64,000 nt of DNA from Pomacea canaliculata (Eukaryota > Mollusca > Gastropoda > Architaenioglossa > Ampullariidae): contig NC_037598.1 in assembly GCF_003073045.1 (NCBI RefSeq), forward strand, positions 14,918,486 through 14,982,485, written 5' to 3'. Of the stretch, positions 39,144 through 48,489 are shown in pieces (the first letter of the stretch is position 1; each line of letters opens with the position of its first letter). The translations under genes and the position numbers were made by a program. The notes below the pieces were generated by a model. The model saw nothing but the letters and a program-made list of their open reading frames with translations, was not told the DNA's origin and made no database searches.

Positions 39144-42100
39144 TTTCAGCGTGTATTTGCACAATTTTCGGTTAGCAACATCCTACAGGCTGCTCAATAT
39201 TATGTATGACTGTTTGGCTGCCCACCAACTATCACAGACCTGACAATAAATGCTGTCAGTGCCAGGAAACCTGGTGCATCCTGCTTGCCTGCCTTCAGTC
39301 AGTAACAAAGAGGTTGTGATGGGGGGAGGAAGTGTGGAGGTTGATGGGAAGAAGTGAGGAGGGGAAAAAAAACTCACATAAGCAACTACAATGATCAGCG
39401 ACTGTCTATTCACCGCAGGCGTGCAGCAAACAACAGAAATCTCAACCCGAGTATAGGTGGCGCTACACATGGCAAGACACTTGCTTAATTTTTTTTTTTT
39501 TTAAGGGTCTGGGACTGGTCGAAAACAGCGGAGTCATGGCAGCCTCGATCTGGACTGAAATCTTATAAGACAAACCCCGAGCGGGTGAGGAACAAGTTCT
39601 TGTGTGGTGCAGGGCTGCTCCGCGAAGCGTCCAGGCGGGTAGATCGATACCCGAGAGACCTGGACGCAACCATATATTTTATTAATAATAAAGGGAGGAA
39701 AATGGCCTGGCCAGGCGCTTTGTGGGTCTGAATGGAGGCTGTCCGCTTGGCCAGGCCGTCTAGACATGGACCCGCTGTTCCGACGAGAACCAGTGTTAGA
39801 TGGTCTGTACACGCAGTAATGCTGGATTAAAATTGGACTCCAACTCACCCACATGTTACTCACCATTTCCTTGTGGTTGGGGTAGTAGGCCTGCTCGATC
39901 AGGGGGAAAGCCTCCTTACCCAGCCGCTTCTGGATCTGAATCAGCTGGGCAAACTGTGGGATTCAATGGCAAGACAGTTTGTACTTGTTCTAGCTTGTGA
40001 GCAATAAAACATTCAACCTGATTTACATACGTTTACTGGTTGACATTCTGGGAAAGGTTCAATGTGAAGGTTAAAGGTTAAGATGATGTAATGGTTTCTA
40101 TAGTCTACTGGCCCTAGAGGCAATGAGAAGAAGGTGTTTACTGTGTCTAAGCATTGAAAGTCGGAGGGCAGCAACTGCCTTCTGTCACCTTTGCATTCTC
40201 AATTTTGCTGAGCGGCTGTTGTATGGGCACAGACAGGAAGTTTTCTAGCCACAGGCCCAGCAGGTTTCGAAGCAGCCGCATTCTATTTCGAAAAGCGCAC
40301 TAACCCTTTAGCTAACTGCTCCACTTTAGCATCCAGCTAGGATGGTTGGTTGTTTAGCGGGAAAGTGCTTCTCCTCCAGATTTGATTTCGCATTATGAGA
40401 AGAGGGCAGGGTACCCGTATACAACCTCAGAAGGCCGGCCATGCGAATAAATGTCACATACAGAGCAACCCGAGGATGAATATGTTGGTTCTTTACGCGT
40501 AGGACATCGACTCATCCTGCCTGACAGGATGTACAGCCCTCCAGGATTCGTTGACAGTTTCAGTCGTTGCTGTCAAAAGCTTTCTCAAAATCCGCGAACT
40601 GACTTTGTTAGGAGGGGAAGGAAGGGAGGGCAGCCTGACCCTTGCTAACATCATGGCAGTCATCACACTACATCAGGAGTAAGCCATTCCCGCCATGTCA
40701 TTCAAGCCCATCCCAACTCGAGCAGCGCGTGCATGAGTGTGGCATGCCATCTTGTGATGACGTCACCGGATGTTTGGATCGATGTGCCAGTCTCTTTTTC
40801 TTGTAGTCTTAAATATGTGTCAGCGAATCAATGATGTGGTTGCACAAATACAACCTGAGCTATAAATATTAAATTCTTCGGGGTGTATGGGTGTGTGGAG
40901 TGCCGGTGGATGGTTGTCGTCATAAACAAGGGGATGTTTCCACGTCCCTGGTTCTGGTTCAGTGTCGGTGAGTGCAGTGCACCCCACTACACCTCAGGGT
41001 TACTAGGGGTGGCACTCATTATCAGTTTGATACTTCGAGACAGCTCATTATCAGCATCCCGATGTGGGTGAACAACCTCACAAAACTCCACAACGCTTGT
41101 TAAATCGAATAAAAACAAGATCATTGGTCTCAATAATTAGGGTTTGGATTAGAGTTTGTATTTGAATGAGCTAGGGTTAGGGCCAGTGTTATTATGTCTT
41201 GCAGTTATTTTCAGGTGTTGGAGTAGAGGTTGTGTCTTCCATAATATGTTCTCATCACCACGGTGGTGGTGGCTGGGGGAGGAGTCAATGTACAAGGGAA
41301 TTTTTGCCATATTGTACGATAACAAGAAAACAAATGAAGCTTTCTTGGACTAATGGCTTTCAAACTGTAATTGATTTGTTCCATTGATTTTTCCTGGAAG
41401 CTTCCAGGCAGCGGGATAGGGGTGAGCGCAACCAAAGCCGTAGACACGATGAACCACTTTCAGTTCACTTCTCGTGTGTGCCTTCGTCTTGAAACCCCGT
41501 CAAACATTGACTTGACATTATTTCAGCATGCTCCTCATTCTTCCACACGTGGATTTAATGTTTATTAGGCCCAGCAGTGTAAATGGAATGTTTCCTTTTC
41601 TTTTCCCTCTCCTTTCCTGTTTCCTCCTCTCACTCCCATCTTTCCTGACAAAATATGGCTGCCGCGCGAGCTAAAAATACTGTTTACAGGGCGCTCAGAT
41701 CATGGAGGCAGGAGTGAAGTGAGGGCTAAGATGTGGCAAAGAGAAAACACGACACCATGAATAATACAACCAAGGGCAAACCTACCACCCAGGGCTTGTC
41801 CAGGAAGTTATAGGTGGCGCTGAGGGCGTTGACGGCAGGTATCCCGCCATATTGGAAACCCAGCAGCAGGTTGCGCCAGTCTTCGTGCGCGTCCCGCACG
41901 TGCTGTCTGATCAACAAGAAGTCGGGTCTGAAGGATCTGCACACAAAATAAACACGAGAAGCAAACTGAAAAAAATGACAACTTTTTCACCCGCCAGCAG
42001 CCAGAGCTTGACTGTCAGAAGGAGACTTCTTCCAGGAGATCCCTATGATCGCTGCTTCCTTTTTAGAAAAAGTGGCTTTAATTCTAAGTAACAGTATTTT

Positions 42101-45100
42101 TTCATTAGAACAAGAAGACCTGAAAGCTTGTTATCTGAAGTTAAAGGATATTTCAAAGAGAATTCTGCTTAAAGTTCTTGTTCAAATATATTTTAGATGA
42201 TACACGGGTGTAGCGTGCGCGTGCAAACACTCACACGAACACATTCCATTTAACAGCAGGTGGTTGTGTAAATGAATGATGAGCATAGGAGAACTGCTTA
42301 GTGAGATGTAGTTGCCCATTAGAGCATCAGCTTTATTACAAGTTCTTTCGTTACCTAGGAAACATTTTTTCCTCTTTAAGCCTCAATGTGATCTGGAAAA
42401 TTTGTAATACTCATGGAGAGAGAAGAACAGGATGTGATCAAAAGCAACAAGACGGACAAGGATCCAGGCAGACAAAAATATAGATAAACAGACAAAATGA
42501 TAGACTAGTAAAGACAGAAATATTAAACTAGACACAGATAGACACCTACCGAACTACTTTCGTTCCATTCCTGTTCACCTGGATGTCCACCATTGTCCCG
42601 CTGTCTGAATATGCCGCCAGGTTGATCTCAGAGAACTCCGCCTGTCCAACAGGTGAGAAACAAAACACCTTTACCTATCTTTCCACGATTGCAAAGGGGG
42701 TAATAACTGCAAAATAAAATAATGAAATTGTACACTCTGGGAATCAAACAGTTGTCTTATTATTGGTTTTGTACAAAATCTAATCACGGTATTTTAAAAA
42801 TGCAATTATGACAAGACAAAGACTTGTTGATATCAGCCGACGAGTCACAAGTCAGGGAGTAGGGTATAATGACTTCGAGCGATTTTTGCTCAGACAAGGG
42901 AAGAAATCACAGATGTTGACCTCTGAACCGCTTGCAGACGAATTTTCTAGAACGAGGCCAAAGCACAAATTCACTTCCGGTTTAACTCTCAACATCAAGA
43001 AGAGCTCTCGTGTTGTCGAAGGTATAAAAGCTCAAACTTTACGGTCTGTCGTGTTCTCAGTTTATTAGCTAGTGAGAAGTGGAGGTCGAGGATTTTTGCC
43101 TAAACAGAAATAAATAAAAATTAACTGAGCAAGAAATATATTGCATGCTTTTTTGACTTCAAGAATTTTATCACGGTTCGGAACATAAAACTGCAAAATC
43201 TTTCGCGAGACCTGACAGCCTACAAATTTGCGAAAGGCTAAGAGTTGATTTCGGGAAAAGGGCAGAGAGATAAGTCCACACATAAAAGTTCGCCAGGAAA
43301 AAAAAAAAAAGATTTTCTTGTCACTAATTTGTTCCTTACCTCCCTTTAGATTTATTTCTTACTGAAGGGGATAAAAAAAGACGAAAATGAAACCAGAAAA
43401 TAATTATGGTTATTTTTAGTCGTCAACCGAGATAAAATTCAAACATTTGGGATCTGTTATTCAATTATAGGCTGTGTTATCACAAGATTGTGTTATAGAG
43501 GGGACTGTTTTATATTTGGAAAATTCACCTAATCTGAATTGGTAAATGGCGACGGGCTGGGTTAAGAGAGATTACATGCTTGGATATTTTGCATCGTTGG
43601 CTGTGTAAATACTTTCACAGTGGTTATTGTTAAACAATAAAGCAAATCGAGAATTTAAGGTAAGAACAGCTTCTCCTTTAATGTTAAATTAAATTTAAAT
43701 GTTAAATTTAATGTTATAATTAGTTGGTTTTTTTTAATTTGTTTGAAGTAATAAACTGAGCCCAACATGTCGCCACTATTTTGAGCACCTTGTGCCCTTG
43801 GAGGCTGTCACGTGGTGAGAACAAAAGAAAAAATGTCTTTACACTCCAAGGCTTCAGCAGGCTGTTTAACGGTCACTGCCTTTATAAGCTTTCCGCAAGT
43901 TTTTTTTTTCGATGATGCTGCGCGCTGCACCCACTCGGCATGGATGGCCTCGTTCTGGGAAATACACATCAGACTGTGGAGCGAACTGTTCTGGAAACTT
44001 TGTTAGTGGTGGCTGCTTGCATGGTTTGGACAGGAAGACTAAAAATTGTACTTAATATGTGTTATGGAGTAAACAAATTGATTCATTATTTTGTTATATG
44101 GTCACGTGATGAAATTCTGCTTTTATTGCGTTAATCTGAAATCTTGAATTGTGACAAAACATCACAAGGTGGAATGAGCAGCTCTGTAAATCGACTGTCC
44201 TTTCAAGCCCACCATATGCTAATTCTCCTTTTTTTATTATCTGTGTAAAATGCTGCCAGGCCAGGAAAGGCCGTAAGTGCTTTTTAAATTTATAAAATGG
44301 TTTAACCTTAAATTTTTGTCGTTTGCCATTACACTTTGTCATGTGTTATTCTAATGTATGCCGTCCTCAGTACACCCATGTGTCGATTCTCTTGAGCCAG
44401 AAATATCTTTACCTCTTGTTTGCATTGATTAAGCACACTCCTTGTTCCTTTGTTCCTTTACTACTTTTCTTGTCAGAGTAAGAAATAGTCTAATGCTCAC
44501 CAGAACTGCTTCCTATATATATACACTCTATGTAACACAACTTGCTGAAGCCACCACGTGTCCATCTTAATGTCACTCGTAATGTCAAATAAACTAATAC
44601 GGAACATGACACAGACAGACGCCTTCGTCCTCAGTTTTTACATCAAAGCAGGGCAAGAATTAAAGCTGTTCAAAAAAAAAACTGCAACGTAGACAGTTGA
44701 TGAAAAATACAAAAATACAGTTGCAATGCATTCAATATCAACACAGTATCGCGTTTCGAGCTTTAATGTGCTGAGTGGACAGTTTCCAGAAAAGCCAACA
44801 ACGGTCTGTCAATTAATTTCGAATCAGATTTCTTTAAAGAGCAGCCTGAACGGTTTGTGTGTGGGTTTTTTTTTTTAGAAATCAGTAGATATAGGCGATA
44901 TAAAACTAACCTGTAAATGTCAGCCTCCAAAACCCATCTGTTACTTAATTCTCCGCTACGATTCCCACCTGCGATCAACAAGCGCCGCTAACAGTGTACT
45001 ACGTCACGTTGGTGCACCATTCACATTATTGCCTGCAGTCAACACCACACAGTGTACTACGTCACGTTGGTACACCACTCACAATATTGGCAACAATCAA

Positions 45101-46648
45101 CACCAATCAGAGAGAGAGAATGAGCGACAGTTCGGGTTATTCGAATGTTGACAGTCTGCATTTCTCGTGGTTTTGAAAAACTGCTGCTTTAGCACGAGAA
45201 ATGCAGACTTTCAACATTCGAATAACCCGAACTGTCGCTGCCATTGGTGTTGACTGCTGGCAATGTTGTGACGTAGTACACTGTTAGCGGCGCTCGTTGA
45301 TCGCAGGTGCGAATCACGTACTTTGGTAACAGATAATTAATTAACGGATCAGTTTTGGAAGCTAAAATTTAAAGGTTAGGTTTATATCGCCTATATCCAC
45401 CAATATCCCCCCCCCCCCCCCCTGCCCCCCCCCCCCCTAAAAAAAAAAAAAAAAAAAAACCAAAAAAAAACGCAACCATTCAGCTTGGTCTTTAAGAACC
45501 TCGAAGCCTTAGTACTACCAAACAGTTTCATTCCAGTTTTTTTTTAATCAAGGATTTTTTCGAGACAAGCCACCTGTTTAAAATCGGCTTTCTTACAGAG
45601 CGCCTAGAAGATAAAACCCAAACTTGTGACATCATCCACACCATGCAGGGGTCTAGTATCATGCGTTCACAGAAGAGGAGGACAGAGAAGGAAGGAACGA
45701 GACAAGGAGACTGTCATGATGCCTCCACTATTGATCACAACCTACGTCGATGGTTTGTAAGCACCCGCTCAGTCTGGGCTCAAGTCGCGATTATTGTGCA
45801 CACCCATCACCTGATGATGTCTGCTTGTTTCCACACCAGAAATCATTTAGTTGTGCGGAAGAAATTTGATAAGCGAGCAAGAAAAACAAAAAAAAGAGTT
45901 CAACTGTACTTCATCTCCACGCGCACTTTGGAACTAAGTTTTGATGACGCGTTGAGGACAGGTTCGACCCATTGCGATGTTTTTCAGTTGGATGGTCGTT
46001 AGGAGGAGACTGATGCAAGTTAACATTCCGTTGTTAAGGTGCATGCTCTCCAGATAAATTCTTTCTTCAAGTATTGAAAAATAAGCCTTGGCTTGGCCAT
46101 GCCTGCTCTCTATTTGCTAAGTATTCCCTTTTCCCTAATCTCTTTTTCTTTCTTCCTCTCTCTCTCTCTCACCCACACACACATATATATCATATATCGT
46201 GGTCATTATGTGCCCCTGCTTACCTGTTCCACTCGTACATCCCAATCACCAAAGATCTTCTTCCCTTGAAGTACTTGGACCTGAAACATCGGAAATGAAC
46301 TAAGTGACCCTTTTATGTATGCTGGTTATCCGACTCCTCTGCCTGTGTGTGTGCGTGTGTGTGTGTGTCCTGTAGTTGTACCAGTCTCCTGGCAGTTTTT
46401 TCGTGAATAGTGTTTTTTCTCGTGTTGCCTCAACATTAAGCAGTCTAAACAAGGTCTGTAAGCACCGCGCTGGGTTTTAATTGCTCAAGAAGACCATCAG
46501 CTTGCATTAGCACCTCGGTTGCTGTTCATAAAACTGTCTTTGAACGAGATTGAGTACCGCCTTCCGACAGCATTACTACAAAGACTTAAAAAAAAAGCTA
46601 GCTTTGTTAGTGTGCGTCCGGTCTTGTCTTTTAGATGTCTAAGGTGTT

Positions 46649-46683
<35 letters not shown>

Positions 46684-46685
46684 AT

Positions 46686-46721
<36 letters not shown>

Positions 46722-46934
46722 GAAAAAAACAAAGAAAGAAAAAAACAAAGAAAGAAAACATAGAAGAGAAAGAAGAAAGAAAGAAAGAAGAAAGAACAAA
46801 GAAAGAAGAAAGAAAGAAAGAACATAGAAAGAAACAAAAAGAAAACAAAGAAAGAAAGAATCAAAGAAAAAAACAAACAAAGATAAAAAGAAACATAGAA
46901 AAAAGAAACAAAGAACAAAGAAAGAAAGAAAGAA

Positions 46935-47006
<72 letters not shown>

Positions 47007-47331
47007 CATAAAAAGAAAGAAAAAAACAAAGAAACAAAGAAAGAAAGAATCAAAGAAACAAAGAAAAAAAGATAAAAGAAACATAGAAAGAAAGAAACAG
47101 AAGAAAGAAAGAAAAATAACAAGAAAGAAAAAGAAACAGAATGAAAGAAAGAAAGAAAAAGAAAAAAAAAAAACAAACAAAGAAAGAAAGAACATAGAAA
47201 AGAAAGAAAAAACAAAAAGAAAGAAAGAAAGAAAGAAAGAAACAAAAGAAAAAGAAACAAACAAAAGAAGAAAGAAAGAAAAAGAAACAAACAAACAATA
47301 GACACAAAGAAAGAAAGAAAGAAAGAAACAT

Positions 47332-47370
<39 letters not shown>

Positions 47371-47464
47371 AACAAAAAAAGAAAAACAAAGAAAGAAACA
47401 AAGAAAGAAAGAAACAACGAAAGAAAGAAACATAGAAAGAAAGAAACAAAGAAAACAAACAAAC

Positions 47465-47495
<31 letters not shown>

Positions 47496-48467
47496 AAAAA
47501 AAAAAGAAAGAAAAAAAAAAAGAAAGAAAGAAACTACTGACATACGCCAGAAAGAGTCAAAGAAAGATAGGGTATCTTTAGAGAACACAGGGGCCAGACT
47601 ACTCACCAGTCCGTGTGCTGGTCGTCGATGATGAGAGTATCTTGCAGCGGTCCTTGTTGTAGGCCGGCTTGCCTGACCCCGATGACCCCGCCGAGAAGAT
47701 GCGCTGGCCGATGGCTGTGGCCGGGGTGGTGCGGGAGGGTGAGCTGGGGGCGCTGGGGGAAGGACCTTTCTTGCCCACCGGCGGCGGTGGCTGCCTCTCG
47801 TCCTCAAGCTCCCCCTGTCATCGATCATCGACACTTTACTATCATCAAGCTTCCCCTCAACTTCATTATCACTCAATATTTCATGGCAAGGCCTTGTCAC
47901 AGAGTATGAGCACAATAATATTTCCTCAACCTCAATATGCTTGTTGTATTATTTAAATATTGTCTTGCTTCCCGATCTTATTACTTCTTTGACTTCTTCT
48001 TTTTTTCTTTTTCTTCTTCTTCTTCTTTTTTTTCTTCTTCTTTTCTTCTTCTGGTGCTGCTGCTGGCTATGGTATGGTGTACTGTCTTGAATGTCTTTGC
48101 GAAGTTTTCTAGTTTTATTTCCCCTTTAACTTATCCATGCTGCCTATATAAAAAAAAACAATGCGTACAAAATAATATAAGCAAGTAACAAGTAAAGGAT
48201 ATAAACAAGAACAAATAAACAGTGTCAAACAACTGACTGATCGGTAAGGTTAAATGTTCCCTTGCCTGAGTCTTCAAAATATATTCAGGTCATTTCTGTT
48301 TATTTTAATGTAAAGAGTTTGGTTATTTATTTATTTATTTATTTATTTATTATTTATTTATTATTTATTTGTTTGCTTATTTTTACCTGTAGATCGCCAG
48401 AGGAGAATCGGCGCCTGAGATAACTCATTCCAGATGAGAAATTGTCTTTGAAGCTGGAGAACGACAT
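26488..48467 (-). CDS. Syn: Synapsin, complete gene with mutually exclusive exons
   Basis: Synapsin coats synaptic vesicles, clusters them in the reserve pool and releases them on phosphorylation. Coding exons in transcript order: 48467-48387, 47814-47607, 46280-46224, 42641-42550, 41936-41786, 39953-39864, 35857-35795, then 34229-34087 or 31465-31323, then 29279-29205, 28632-28530, 28273-28158, 27363-27265, 26812-26488. The total is about 534 aa. Domain A carries the RRRFSS kinase site (Ser22). The N-terminal half of domain C has IIDDQHTDW and [12 protein letters not shown]; the ATP-binding half has [22 protein letters not shown] and [13 protein letters not shown] Gly/His/Gln-rich linker precedes the domain E ending [14 protein letters not shown]. 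All junctions are GT-AG and phases agree, apart from single missing bases near 47640 and 46262. A 3' splice site at 48490 implies an upstream noncoding exon. Confidence 0.97.
27265..27363 (-). CDS. Syn: Synapsin exon 12: linker
   Basis: 99 bp of low-conservation linker ([17 protein letters not shown] and GSPQGRQQM). Acceptor GTCGGCAG, donor TGAT|GTAAGT; identified from phase continuity between exons 11 and 13. Confidence 0.9.
28158..28273 (-). CDS. Syn: Synapsin exon 11: end of domain C
   Basis: 116 bp encoding [20 protein letters not shown] to QYLKPVTTL; acceptor ATTGCAG, donor TGAC|GTAAGT. Confidence 0.97.
28530..28632 (-). CDS. Syn: Synapsin exon 10
   Basis: 103 bp encoding [16 protein letters not shown] and [16 protein letters not shown]; acceptor ATTTTCAG, donor GAG|GTAGGC. 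Confidence 0.97.
29205..29279 (-). CDS. Syn: Synapsin exon 9
   Basis: 75 bp; its first G completes the Leu/Met codon from exon 8a or 8b, then [16 protein letters not shown] to MNE. Donor AAAG|GTAGGT. Confidence 0.96.
30175..30310 (-). repeat. tRNA-derived SINE-like element in synapsin intron
   Basis: The minus strand reads GGCGAGTAAGCC, TTAGCGGCTTATCTC and a B-box-like GGTCCAGACCC at tRNA-like spacing. Confidence 0.35.
30535..30700 (+). repeat. tRNA-derived SINE-like element in synapsin intron
   Basis: CTGGCTTGTAAACTG (A-box-like) is followed by ATGGTTCAGATCGC (B-box-like) and a body containing GGGAAACACATTCCCGCC. Confidence 0.35.
31323..31465 (-). CDS. Syn: Synapsin exon 8b, alternative copy 2
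   Basis: 143 bp, acceptor GGACAG-like (CTGACAG context GACAG), donor TCAT|GTGAGT. It encodes [14 protein letters not shown] through [12 protein letters not shown] and supplies AT of a Met codon, as in other synapsins. Same length and phase as exon 8a, 2.6 kb further downstream. Confidence 0.95.
33057..33112. repeat. GTTT repeat
   Basis: About eight GTTT units followed by longer T runs, in the intron between exons 8a and 8b. A related GTTT/GTTC patch lies at 31057-31092 in the next intron. Confidence 0.9.
34087..34229 (-). CDS. Syn: Synapsin exon 8a, alternative copy 1
   Basis: 143 bp, acceptor GTGACAG, donor ACTT|GTGAGT. It encodes [14 protein letters not shown] through [12 protein letters not shown] and supplies TT of a Leu codon completed by exon 9. 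It has 29 of 47 residues in common with exon 8b and is closer to the vertebrate sequence in TYAT and NYKAY. No stop or frame defect. Confidence 0.95.
35155..35262 (-). pseudogene. Syn: Decayed third copy of synapsin exon 8 (possible)
   Basis: On the minus strand one frame reads SAQHP, then DVA, then [11 protein letters not shown]. This aligns with SAH, DIA and [12 protein letters not shown] of exon 8a, with an internal deletion of about five codons. Nucleotide similarity is clearest at TCCACCAAGGCCTCGGTA against TCCACAAAAGCTTCGGTA. The 3' part, including the IQKIG block and the donor, is not recognisable, so it cannot substitute for the intact copies. Confidence 0.45.
35795..35857 (-). CDS. 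Syn: Synapsin exon 7: Gly-rich ATP loop
   Basis: Twenty-one intact codons, phase 0 at both ends, encoding [16 protein letters not shown]. This lies immediately before the duplicated exon. Confidence 0.97.
37187..37405. repeat. Minisatellite of about 40 bp in synapsin intron 6
   Basis: Imperfect copies of a unit containing AGAAAGCAAGGACTCTACAA and ATAATAATTAT, roughly five copies. Confidence 0.75.
38076..38119. promoter_or_regulatory. CRE plus duplicated TCACGTGA cluster in synapsin intron 6
   Basis: TGACGTCA (38076-38083) is followed by TCACGTGA at 38099-38106 and 38112-38119, the latter two in a tandem GTCACGTGATGGT duplication. These are consensus sites for CREB/ATF and for USF/MITF-type bHLH-zip factors. 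An intronic enhancer is possible; activity is inference. Confidence 0.35.
39088..39147. repeat. TTTA microsatellite
   Basis: About 15 TTTA units with one interruption, in synapsin intron 6. Confidence 0.95.
39864..39953 (-). CDS. Syn: Synapsin exon 6
   Basis: Thirty intact codons from [12 protein letters not shown] to [11 protein letters not shown]; donor ATG|GTGAGT. Confidence 0.97.
40205..40335 (-). repeat. tRNA-derived SINE-like element in synapsin intron 5
   Basis: The minus strand reads GGAGCAGTTAGC, GGGTTAGTGCG and GCTTCGAAACC (B-box-like), then CTGGGCCTGTGGCTAGAAAA, which resembles the body of the element near 54.7 kb. Confidence 0.4.
41786..41936 (-). CDS. Syn: Synapsin exon 5
   Basis: Intact; [20 protein letters not shown] to YNFLDKPWV, one of the most conserved synapsin blocks. 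Acceptor TGTGCAG, donor GTG|GTAGGT. Confidence 0.97.
42550..42641 (-). CDS. Syn: Synapsin exon 4
   Basis: Intact; encodes [11 protein letters not shown] through [10 protein letters not shown], matching the synapsin strand that precedes SFRPDF. Donor TTCG|GTAGGT. Confidence 0.95.
44820..45500. mobile_element. Foldback (MITE-like) element in synapsin intron 3
   Basis: Two arms of about 250-330 bp are near-perfect reverse complements. GTTCGGGTTATTCGAATGTT on the left faces AACATTCGAATAACCCGAAC on the right, and ATATAGGCGATATAAA faces TTTATATCGCCTATAT. The loop near 45160-45205 is short. The left arm has an internal direct duplication of about 58 bp (CAGTGTACTACGTCACGTTG at two places) that the right arm has only once. 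The right arm carries poly-C and poly-A runs. No transposase is present. Confidence 0.8.
46224..46280 (-). CDS. Syn: Synapsin exon 3
   Basis: Acceptor GTTTCAG, donor CAG|GTAAGC. It encodes SKYFKG then [12 protein letters not shown]; the two halves differ in frame by one base near 46262 (GGGAAG where GGGAAAG would be in frame). Length 57 bp against 58 expected from the flanking phases. Confidence 0.9.
46649..47535. repeat. 880-bp AAAG polypurine tract in synapsin intron 2
   Basis: An almost pure A/G tract of GAAA and AAAG units with occasional C, starting about 70 bp after the exon 2 donor on the transcribed strand, where it reads as UUUC/CUUU. The long Phe/Ser/Leu open frames across it are low-complexity artefacts. 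Confidence 0.97.
47607..47814 (-). CDS. Syn: Synapsin exon 2: domain B-like linker and start of domain C
   Basis: Begins with [12 protein letters not shown] and a Ser/Pro-rich segment, continues through [10 protein letters not shown], and ends with IIDDQHTDW split at the donor TG|GTGAGT. One base is missing near 47640, between KDRCK and TLIIDD. Confidence 0.92.
47982..48053. repeat. CTT-rich tract in synapsin intron 1
   Basis: Interrupted TTC/CTT runs; AAG-rich in the transcript. Confidence 0.85.
48319..48371. repeat. TTTA microsatellite next to the synapsin exon 1 donor
   Basis: About 13 TTTA units ending roughly 15 bp inside intron 1 from the exon 1 splice donor. Confidence 0.9.
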
Positions 48468-48489
48468 GGTGGAGGGTCTTCAAGCTAGG
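48387..48489 (-). CDS. Syn: Synapsin exon 1 (coding): domain A
   Basis: ATG at 48467 followed by 27 codons; RRRFSS supplies the conserved PKA/CaMKI-type site. The donor is CAG|GTAAAA. TTTTGGTTTTGACAG ends at 48490, giving 22 bases of 5' UTR in this exon and an upstream 5' UTR intron. Confidence 0.9.

Noticed and set aside
46631..47915. Long minus-strand open frames (287, 422 and 138 codons) rich in Phe, Ser and Leu
   Set aside because: They are translations of the AAAG tract; the only real coding part in this range is synapsin exon 2, in another frame.
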